From an uncultured Lachnospiraceae bacterium (GTDB lineage Bacteria > Bacillota > Clostridia > Lachnospirales > Lachnospiraceae): DNA of 15,362 nucleotides. Both the position numbers and the translations under genes were made by a program. This document shows positions 8,567 to 14,509 of the stretch, one piece after another. The notes beneath the pieces were generated by a model that had not been told where the DNA came from, ran no database searches, and worked only from the letters and a program-made list of their open reading frames with translations. The stretch spans positions 1 to 15,362 of the forward strand of contig CAKZZH010000099.1 of NCBI GenBank assembly GCA_937885345.1, given 5' to 3'. Position 1 is the first letter of the stretch; each line of letters opens with the position of its first letter.

Positions 8567-9517
8567 ATGTCATTTTCACATACTGTTAAAGCGGAGCTTT
8601 CGCAGGTGTCGGTAAGTGCCAGACACTGCCAGCTGGCGGAGCTTGCAGCGATAATAAGCATGGCGGGTAAGGTTACATTTGAGGCGGGCTCTTGCAGCAT
8701 AAGAGTGGCCTCGGAGAATGTGTATGTAACTCAGCGCTTTTCCCACCTTGTAAAAAAAGCATTTGCATATGATACGGAAGTGTCATATAATAACCATTCG
8801 AGTGGCAAAGCCTACGCGGTATATGTCAGAGAATCCGATATGGCCGTTAAGATACTCCGTGCTGCCAAGCTTCTCAAGGATGATCCTTTATCATGCAGAA
8901 GCGATATGGGCCTTGTGAGTTTATCGGGTATTAACCAGCTTTGTTGCAAAAGAGCGTTTCTCAGAGGCTGTTTTCTTGCGGGCGGCTCTATAAGTGATCC
9001 CGAGAAGGCATACCATTTGGAAATAGTGGCCGGAAGTAAGGAAAAAGCGGCACTCCTTGTTGAGACTGCCGGGTATTTCGAACTTGAAGCCAAGAGCGTG
9101 CAGCGCCGCGGATTGTATGTATTTTATATCAAAGAAGGCGCGCAGATAGTTGATATGCTCAATGTTATGGGAGCGCACAACTGTCTTATGGAGCTTGAGA
9201 GTATAAGGGTTGTCAAAGAGGTTCGTAATTCGGTTAACCGCAAGGTGAACTGTGAAACGGCCAATCTTAACAAGACCGTAAATGCGGCTGTTAAGCAGAT
9301 TGAGGATATTCGGTATATCAACGAGACTATCGGACTTGATAAACTTCCGGAGGGGCTTGAGGAGATTGCGAGTGTGAGACTTGCCAATCCCGATATGCCG
9401 CTTAAAGATTTGGGAGAGAGACTAAGTTCCCCTTTGGGTAAGTCGGGTGTGAACCATAGACTTAGGAAAATAAGCCAAATAGCCGATGACCTTAGGGACG
9501 GTCTTTTGATATTGTAG
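8567..9517 (+). CDS. whiA: WhiA, LAGLIDADG-fold DNA-binding protein
   Basis: WhiA is a DNA-binding protein conserved in Gram-positive bacteria; it is a sporulation regulator in Streptomyces and affects division and chromosome segregation in Bacillus. It has 316 residues. The N-terminal part (~1-200) fits two degenerate LAGLIDADG homing-endonuclease repeats; RGCFLAGGSISDPEKAYHLEI (~134-154) is the clearest, lacking the nuclease catalytic acids as expected for WhiA. The C-terminal part (~225-312) holds the helix-turn-helix, with PLKDLGERLSSPLGKSGVNHRL matching the WhiA signature in two halves. The ATG is 16 nt after rapZ with GGAG at 8555-8558. It is followed 34 nt later by an HPr-like gene, the same order as yvcL-crh in Bacillus. 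Confidence 0.95.
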   Translation: MSFSHTVKAELSQVSVSARHCQLAELAAIISMAGKVTFEAGSCSIRVASENVYVTQRFSHLVKKAFAYDTEVSYNNHSSGKAYAVYVRESDMAVKILRAAKLLKDDPLSCRSDMGLVSLSGINQLCCKRAFLRGCFLAGGSISDPEKAYHLEIVAGSKEKAALLVETAGYFELEAKSVQRRGLYVFYIKEGAQIVDMLNVMGAHNCLMELESIRVVKEVRNSVNRKVNCETANLNKTVNAAVKQIEDIRYINETIGLDKLPEGLEEIASVRLANPDMPLKDLGERLSSPLGKSGVNHRLRKISQIADDLRDGLLIL

Positions 9518-9551
9518 TATTAGATTGTATTAAAAAGTAGGAGGAGTCAAA

Positions 9552-9806
9552 ATGACATCACAGGACATTCAGATCAACCTTCAGGGCGGACTTGAGGCAA
9601 GACCGATAGCTGTATTCGTACAGATCGCAAGCCAGTTCGAGAGCTCAATCCAAGTTGAGGTAGGTAACAAGAAGGTTAATGCCAAGAGCATTATGGGAAT
9701 GATGACACTCGGTCTTAATTCCGGTGAGAAGGTCAAAGTGACTGCAGACGGTAAGGACGAAACGGAAGCAATCAGAGAGATCGAAAAGTACCTTTCAGCT
9801 TGCTGA
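9552..9806 (+). CDS. crh: Crh-like HPr paralogue: Ser46 kept, His15 replaced by Glu
   Basis: HPr-fold protein of 84 residues. HPr normally takes a phosphoryl group from PTS enzyme I on His15 in a G-(I/L)-H-ARP motif. Here the motif is GLEARP and residue 15 (codon GAG, 9594-9596) is Glu, so PTS phosphotransfer should be impossible. The regulatory site NAKSIMGMM with Ser46 is intact, at the exact canonical position, and should be phosphorylated by HprK encoded upstream. This is the pattern of Bacillus Crh (Gln15, Ser46), and the location right after whiA is also that of crh. Inferred role: corepressor partner of CcpA-type regulators or another Ser-P-dependent regulator, not a sugar carrier. A strong AGGAGGAG lies at 9539-9546. 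An annotation pipeline would probably call it simply HPr. The crh symbol rests on synteny and residue pattern. Confidence 0.88.
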   Translation: MTSQDIQINLQGGLEARPIAVFVQIASQFESSIQVEVGNKKVNAKSIMGMMTLGLNSGEKVKVTADGKDETEAIREIEKYLSAC

Positions 9807-9829
9807 TGGACTGACAACGACTCGCATAT

Positions 9830-9852
9830 CCGGCATTACAGTGCCGGGTTTT
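9830..9852 (+). terminator. Small GC hairpin after crh, weak terminator or attenuator arm pair
   Basis: CCGGCA (9830-9835) pairs perfectly with TGCCGG (9842-9847) around a TTACAG loop, and four Ts follow at 9849-9852. It begins 24 nt after the crh stop. The stem is short and the T-tract poor, so by itself it would be a weak terminator. Its arms are also complementary to arms of the larger hairpin at 9886-9920, which suggests an alternative role. Confidence 0.45.
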
Positions 9853-9866
9853 AGGTGTAGATATTA

Positions 9867-9872
9867 TATAAT
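9867..9872 (+). promoter_or_regulatory. Perfect TATAAT -10 box upstream of dnaE
   Basis: TATAAT lies in the AT-rich stretch 9861-9873. No TTGACA-like -35 is found at 15-19 nt spacing; that space is occupied by the 9830-9847 hairpin. No TGn extension is present. If used, transcription would start near 9879-9882, giving a dnaE leader of about 50 nt made almost wholly of the following hairpin. Lack of a -35 makes this tentative. Confidence 0.4.
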
Positions 9873-9903
9873 GTTTCGGGGGAAAACAGTCGGCATCGGT
9901 TAA
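9871..9903 (+). other. Possible 10-codon leader ORF overlapping the terminator's left arm
   Basis: ATG at 9871 opens a frame reading MFRGKTVGIG and stops with TAA at 9901-9903, inside the loop of the 9886-9920 hairpin. A ribosome at its end would cover the left arm of that hairpin. An AGGTG at 9853-9857 is a weak ribosome site with a long (13 nt) spacer. It can only be present on read-through transcripts from crh, since the TATAAT box overlaps its ATG. Very short ORFs occur by chance, so this is only a candidate. Confidence 0.2.
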
Positions 9904-9928
9904 AGCCTTATGCCGGCTGTTATTTTTT
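9886..9928 (+). terminator. Strong intrinsic terminator-like hairpin abutting the dnaE start
   Basis: ACAGTCGGCAT (9886-9896) pairs with ATGCCGGCTGT (9910-9920): 11 bp with one G-U pair, extendable inside the loop by GG/CC. TATTTTTT follows (six Ts at 9923-9928). This is a textbook Rho-independent terminator and is the first convincing one after the atp genes. It ends only 3 nt before the dnaE ATG, so any transcript reaching dnaE must read through it. It may end the hprK-crh transcript, act as an attenuator for dnaE, or both. Confidence 0.75.
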
Positions 9929-9931
9929 ACT

Positions 9932-12900
9932 ATGGCTTTTACTCATTTGCATTTGCATACCGAATACAGTCTTCTTGACGGTGCGTGCCGCATAAAAGAC
10001 CTGATTCCGAGGATCAAAGAACTCGGGATGGATTCGTGTGCCATAACGGATCACGGCTCGATGTACGGCGTGATCGAATTCTATAAAGCCGCAAAGGCTG
10101 CGGGTATTAAGCCGATAATCGGGTGCGAGGTCTATGTTGCACCCGGGTCCAGATTCGATAAAGAGGCCGGGATCAGTGAGGACAGATATAACCACCTGAT
10201 CCTTCTTGCCGAGAACAATACCGGTTACAGTAATCTTATAAAGCTTGTTTCGCTTGGCTTTACGGAAGGATTTTATTATAGGCCGCGTGTAGATATGCAG
10301 CTTCTCAGGGAGTATCACGAAGGTCTTATCTGTACTTCTGCCTGCCTTGCGGGAGAGGTCCAGAAGCTTCTTGCCAGGGGACAATACGAGGAAGCCAAGA
10401 AGGCTGCACTTCGTCACGAGGAAATCTTCGGCAAGGGTAATTATTTTCTGGAGTTGCAGGATCATGGGATCGGTACCCAGAAAATGGTTAATCAGCAGCT
10501 TCTTACGCTTCATCGCGAGCTTGGGATCGAGCTTGTTGCTACCAATGATGCACATTACATCTATGAAAGTGATGCGGATGCACACGATATTCTTATCTGC
10601 ATTCAGACCGGCAGTAAAGTAAGCGATAAAGACCGCCTTACATATCCCGGCGGACAGTTCTATGTTAAGAGCGAAGAGGAGATGAGGGCCTTGTTCCCTT
10701 ATGCTCCCGAAGCGATCGATAACACGCATATCATAGCCGAGCGCTGCAATGTTGAAATAGAGATGGGTAGATTTCATCTGCCCCATTATGATTGTCCGGA
10801 AGGTTTTGAGTCGCCGGAGTATCTTCGCAAACTTTGCGGGGAGGGACTTATAAAGCGCTACGGCGATGCGGCTAAGAAGGCTGACACGGATGCGAACATT
10901 TACCGCGAAAGGCTTGATTATGAGCTTAGCGTTATTGAGAAAATGGGCTTTGTCGATTACTTTCTTATTGTGTGGGACTATGTAAATTATGCGAGAAGTC
11001 ATGACATTGCGGTCGGACCGGGAAGAGGCTCGGCTGCGGGTTCGATAGTCTCTTACTGTCTTGGGATCACGGATATTGACCCCATTCACTACAATCTTAT
11101 CTTTGAGAGATTCCTTAATCCCGGGCGTGTGAGCATGCCTGATATAGATATTGATTTTCAGGATGACAGACGTCAGGAGGTTATAGACTATGTCAACCGC
11201 AAATACGGAAGCGACAGGGTTTGCCAGATAATTGCCTTTGGTACTTTATCGGCCAAGGCGGTTATCAAGGATGTCGGAAGAGTAATGGACATGCCCTATT
11301 CGCGCACTGACATGATAAGCAAACTCATACCTTTTGCGCTTCACATAACACTTGATGAGGCGCTTGAGCAGAGCGAAGAACTAAGGGCTCTGTATAACGA
11401 AGATCTCGAGATCAGGAAGCTTATCGATGTAAGCCGCCGTCTTGAAGGCCTGCCGCGTAATACGACGATACATGCGGCCGGCGTAGTTATCGGTCCCGAC
11501 TCGATCGACAAATTTATGCCTCTTGCCAAGTCCGGTTCGGAAGCGCCGGTTACTACGGAGTTTCCAAAGGATACGGTCGAAGAACTTGGATTATTGAAAA
11601 TGGACTTTCTTGCACTCTCGACTCTTACGGTTATCAAGAATGCCGAAGAACTTGTTAAAAGAAAGGTTCCTGATTTTACGATAGAGGGAATTGATTATTC
11701 CGATGCGGCCACGCTCGCATGCATGGGAAGTGGGGACACGGGCGGGATCTTCCAGCTTGAAAGTCCGGGAATGGAGAGGTTTTTCCACGAACTTATGCCT
11801 TCATCGATAGAAGATGTGATCGCCGGGATCTCCCTTTACAGGCCCGGTCCGATGCAGTTTATAGACAGATATCTTGAGGGTAAGAGAAATCCTTCATCGA
11901 TAAAATATGCCTGCCCGCAACTTGAACATATTCTTGCTCCCACCTACGGATGTATGGTCTATCAGGAACAGGTAATGCAGATCGTGCGTGATCTGGCCGG
12001 TTTCTCGATGTCGCGAAGCGATAATGTCCGTAAGGCAATGTCCAAGAAAAAGATGGAAACTATGCGTAAAGAGGGCGAAGCTTTTATCTTCGGCGACGCC
12101 GGGGACGGCGTTCCGGGATGCATTGCAAACGGGATCAGTGAGGATGTCGCAAGGAAACTCTATGAAGAAATGATGGCTTTCGGAGAATATGCTTTTAACA
12201 AGTCACATGCCGCAGGCTATGCTGTTGTCGCATTCCGGACGGCATATCTTAAAGCACACTATCCAGTGGAATTTATGGCGGCCCTTATGAGCTCCGAAGT
12301 TGCCAGCACCGGTAAAATTGCCAAATACACCTACAACTGCCGTAAGAAGGGAATCAGAATCCTCTCACCGGATGTGAACAAGGGTGAGGGATATTTTACG
12401 GCGGAGAGCGCAAGCGGCACAGGCGAAAGCGGCACAGGCGCGGTTGCACTCTCCGGTGCAGACTCATCTTCCGGTGCGATAAGGTTCGGGCTTGTTGCGA
12501 TAAAAGGCGTCGGATGGCCGGTGGCGCAGGCTATTTCGGCTGAGAGGGAGAGAAGAGGTGCGTTCAAGGATATAAGGGATTTTATATCGAGACTTCCCGG
12601 AAGGGATATTAGTAAGAGAACGGTGGAAGCGCTTATTAAGGCCGGCGCGCTGGACTGTCTCGGTCTTAAGAGACGTCAGATGATGCTGATATACTCTCAG
12701 ATAATGGACGATGTCAATAACGACAGGCGCAACAATATTCCGGGGCAGGTGAGCCTTATGGATATTGCGGGATTCGGAGATGCGATGAGAGCAGCGAGTA
12801 TCAATGCTCCGCGGGTCGATGAATTCACGCGCGATGAAATCCTTGAGTTTGAGAAGGAAGTCATGGGCGTGTATATAAGCGGGCACCCGCTTGACGAATA

Positions 12901-13474
12901 TGATGCGATGCTCGCACTTAATGTGACAAAGCTGTCATCGGATTTTATGTCGGATACGCTGAATGTCAGCGACCGCGAGAATGTCGTGCTCGGAGGAATG
13001 GTTTCGCAGATCAATATCCGCAGCACCAGGAAAGGTGATATGATGGCGACGGGCATTATCGAAGATCCGGCGGGAAGTGTGGATATTCTTGTGTTCCCTA
13101 AAACATTTGCGAGGTGCAGGGATTATTTTAGAGAGGAGCGTAAAATCTTGATCAAGGGCATCGTAGACCTCAGCGATGAGGATCGCCCGAAGGTCATAGT
13201 AAATAATGCGATCGGCTTTGAGGAGGTGCCGCGCGAGTGCTGGCTCAAATTCACGAATATGAAAGCGTATGAAGAAATGCGCGAGGAGATGGAAGGAACA
13301 TTTGCAAAGAATCCGGGTAAGGATTATGTGGTCATCTATCTCGAAGAGGAAAAGTCGATCCGAAGGTACGGAGCTGACAAGAGGATAAATGCGGATCGAA
13401 GCCTGGTTGAATTTTTTAAGTTTAAATTAGGAGAAAAAAATATTGCTTTTAAACAAAAACATATTGAAATATAG
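9932..13474 (+). CDS. dnaE: DNA polymerase III subunit alpha (DnaE type) with intact PHP domain
   Basis: Replicative-family C DNA polymerase; in many Firmicutes DnaE works beside PolC, which is not in this window. It has 1180 residues. The PHP domain (~1-280) shows HLHLHTEYSLLDG (5-17), ITDHGSMYG (38-46), GCEVYV (64-69), H88, C138 and NDAHY (205-209), so all metal positions I can recognise are kept and metal-dependent proofreading is plausible. Polymerase core: GPGRGSAAGS (362-371), PDIDIDF with D404/D406, and D558 in LKMDFLAL. The fingers/HhH region follows, then an OB-fold (~1000-1080). Residues ~825-849 are a Ser/Gly/Ala-rich insertion. The start at ATG 9932 is required by the conserved N-terminus; no in-frame ATG, GTG or TTG occurs between it and the upstream stop at 9869. 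No Shine-Dalgarno site exists: the preceding bases are a hairpin and a T-run. Confidence 0.96.
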   Translation: MAFTHLHLHTEYSLLDGACRIKDLIPRIKELGMDSCAITDHGSMYGVIEFYKAAKAAGIKPIIGCEVYVAPGSRFDKEAGISEDRYNHLILLAENNTGYSNLIKLVSLGFTEGFYYRPRVDMQLLREYHEGLICTSACLAGEVQKLLARGQYEEAKKAALRHEEIFGKGNYFLELQDHGIGTQKMVNQQLLTLHRELGIELVATNDAHYIYESDADAHDILICIQTGSKVSDKDRLTYPGGQFYVKSEEEMRALFPYAPEAIDNTHIIAERCNVEIEMGRFHLPHYDCPEGFESPEYLRKLCGEGLIKRYGDAAKKADTDANIYRERLDYELSVIEKMGFVDYFLIVWDYVNYARSHDIAVGPGRGSAAGSIVSYCLGITDIDPIHYNLIFERFLNPGRVSMPDIDIDFQDDRRQEVIDYVNRKYGSDRVCQIIAFGTLSAKAVIKDVGRVMDMPYSRTDMISKLIPFALHITLDEALEQSEELRALYNEDLEIRKLIDVSRRLEGLPRNTTIHAAGVVIGPDSIDKFMPLAKSGSEAPVTTEFPKDTVEELGLLKMDFLALSTLTVIKNAEELVKRKVPDFTIEGIDYSDAATLACMGSGDTGGIFQLESPGMERFFHELMPSSIEDVIAGISLYRPGPMQFIDRYLEGKRNPSSIKYACPQLEHILAPTYGCMVYQEQVMQIVRDLAGFSMSRSDNVRKAMSKKKMETMRKEGEAFIFGDAGDGVPGCIANGISEDVARKLYEEMMAFGEYAFNKSHAAGYAVVAFRTAYLKAHYPVEFMAALMSSEVASTGKIAKYTYNCRKKGIRILSPDVNKGEGYFTAESASGTGESGTGAVALSGADSSSGAIRFGLVAIKGVGWPVAQAISAERERRGAFKDIRDFISRLPGRDISKRTVEALIKAGALDCLGLKRRQMMLIYSQIMDDVNNDRRNNIPGQVSLMDIAGFGDAMRAASINAPRVDEFTRDEILEFEKEVMGVYISGHPLDEYDAMLALNVTKLSSDFMSDTLNVSDRENVVLGGMVSQINIRSTRKGDMMATGIIEDPAGSVDILVFPKTFARCRDYFREERKILIKGIVDLSDEDRPKVIVNNAIGFEEVPRECWLKFTNMKAYEEMREEMEGTFAKNPGKDYVVIYLEEEKSIRRYGADKRINADRSLVEFFKFKLGEKNIAFKQKHIEI
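12412..12440 (+). repeat. Two 14-nt direct repeats at 15-nt period inside dnaE
   Basis: AAGCGGCACAGGCG occurs at 12412-12425 and again at 12427-12440, in the same reading phase, encoding S-G-T-G units of the low-complexity loop at DnaE residues ~825-849. A second pair, TCCGGTGC at 12452-12459 and 12470-12477, lies just after it. The structure suggests growth of a surface loop by slippage. Confidence 0.8.
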
Positions 13475-13492
13475 TTTTCCTTGGCTTAAAAT
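13464..13492 (+). promoter_or_regulatory. pfkA: Candidate sigma-A promoter for pfkA overlapping the end of dnaE
   Basis: TTGAAA at 13464-13469 and TAAAAT at 13487-13492 are separated by exactly 17 nt, each one mismatch from consensus, in a locally AT-rich stretch covering the last dnaE codons and stop. A start near 13499 would give a leader of about 32 nt containing the GGAGG site. This could drive pfkA independently of dnaE, as expected for a highly expressed glycolytic gene. Confidence 0.55.
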
Positions 13493-13515
13493 ATGTAAAG
13501 TTAATTATTTTGTTC

Positions 13516-13520
13516 GGAGG
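13516..13520 (+). promoter_or_regulatory. pfkA: Ribosome binding site that fixes the pfkA start at 13531
   Basis: GGAGG lies 10 nt before ATG 13531. The in-frame TTG at 13510 precedes this site and would translate through it, so ATG 13531 is the supported start; an ATG at 13523 is out of frame and soon closes. Confidence 0.75.
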
Positions 13521-13530
13521 TTATGGTAAA

Positions 13531-14505
13531 ATGGCGAACGCAGTTAATACAATCGGAGTGCTGACATCAGGCGGTGATGCGCCCGGAATGAATGCTGCAA
13601 TAAGAGGCGTTGTTCGAACAGCACTTTCACTTGGTATGAAGGTAAAGGGTATCCAGAAAGGATATCACGGACTGCTTAATGAAGAGATCATAGATATGGA
13701 TGCACATTCCGTATCCAATACGATCGACAGAGGCGGTACTATACTTTACACTGCCAGATGTATGAGATTCTATGATGAAGAAGGTCAGAAGCAGGGCGCT
13801 GAGATTTGCAAGAAGCATGGAATCGAAGGACTTGTTGTTATCGGTGGTGACGGTTCTTTCCAGGGAGCGCAGAAGCTTGCGGGTCTCGGGATCAATACTA
13901 TCGCACTTCCCGGAACGATCGATCTTGATATCGCTTGTACGGATTATACGATCGGTTTTGATACTGCTGTTAACACGGCAATGCAGGCAATAGACAAGAT
14001 CCGTGATACTTCCACATCTCACGAGAGATGCTCGATCATCGAGGTTATGGGCCGTAATGCAGGACACATCGCACTTTGGTGCGGTATCGCAAACGGTGCT
14101 GAGGATATTCTTATACCCAGCAAATACGACCATGATGAGGAGAGGATCATTCAGGAGATCATTGCCAACAAGAAGCGTGGTAAGAAGCATCACATCATCG
14201 TTAATGCTGAGGGCGTAGGCCATTCAACAGAGATGGCCCAGAGACTTGAGAAGGCCACAGGAGTAGAGACCAGAGCAACGATTCTTGGACATATGCAGCG
14301 AGGCGGAAGCCCTACATGTAAGGATCGTGTATACGCATCCGTAATGGGTGCTATGGCAGCAGAACTTCTTGCGGCAGGCAAGAGCAACAGAGTAATCGCT
14401 CAGCGTGGAGGAGAGTTTGTTGACCTTGATATCAATGAAGCACTTGCGATGTCCAAGGATGTTGATGAGTACATGTACAAAGTAAGCGGTCTTCTTTGCA
14501 GATAA
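13531..14505 (+). CDS. pfkA: ATP-dependent 6-phosphofructokinase
   Basis: Catalyses fructose-6-phosphate + ATP to fructose-1,6-bisphosphate, the committed step of glycolysis. It has 324 residues, close to the ~320 of bacterial PfkA. Seen: GVLTSGGDAPGMNAAIRGVVR at the N-terminus (9-29), RGGTILYTARC (67-77), GGDGS (105-109), PGTIDLDI (127-134), GFDTAVNT (142-149), EVMGR (171-175), KKHHIIVNAEG and GHMQRGG. GGDGS plus PGTID (Gly, not Lys) marks the ATP-using rather than the pyrophosphate-using type. The usual catalytic motif is TIDND; here the Asn is Leu132 (codon CTT, 13924-13926), while both Asp residues remain. The start is ATG 13531, supported by GGAGG at 13516-13520. It follows dnaE by 56 nt, a frequent Firmicute pairing, and probably has its own promoter. 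No hairpin lies between its stop and the next gene 4 nt away. Confidence 0.96.
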   Translation: MANAVNTIGVLTSGGDAPGMNAAIRGVVRTALSLGMKVKGIQKGYHGLLNEEIIDMDAHSVSNTIDRGGTILYTARCMRFYDEEGQKQGAEICKKHGIEGLVVIGGDGSFQGAQKLAGLGINTIALPGTIDLDIACTDYTIGFDTAVNTAMQAIDKIRDTSTSHERCSIIEVMGRNAGHIALWCGIANGAEDILIPSKYDHDEERIIQEIIANKKRGKKHHIIVNAEGVGHSTEMAQRLEKATGVETRATILGHMQRGGSPTCKDRVYASVMGAMAAELLAAGKSNRVIAQRGGEFVDLDINEALAMSKDVDEYMYKVSGLLCR

Positions 14506-14509
14506 TTAT

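Noticed and set aside
8567..9517. Active homing endonuclease
   Set aside because: The LAGLIDADG repeats lack catalytic acids and the C-terminal helix-turn-helix identifies WhiA.
9506..9533. TTGATA and TATTAA, 16 nt apart, as a crh promoter
   Set aside because: The -10 is poor and the start point would fall in or beside the ribosome site, leaving almost no leader.
9920..11089. Long antisense open frame (389 codons, minus strand) opposite the 5' part of dnaE
   Set aside because: It mirrors the codon structure of dnaE, has no recognisable domain, and overlaps a gene whose plus-strand product is certain.
13510..13530. TTG start for pfkA at 13510
   Set aside because: It would place the GGAGG ribosome site inside the coding region; ATG 13531 is correctly spaced from that site and gives the usual PfkA N-terminus.
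13522..13532. TGGTAAAAT as an extended -10 promoter, also seen before uvrC
   Set aside because: The element runs into the start codon, so transcription would begin inside the gene, and no -35 accompanies it in either place.
13531..14505. PfkA as a pyrophosphate-dependent enzyme
   Set aside because: GGDGS and PGTID are the ATP-type residues; the PPi type has GGDD and PKTID.
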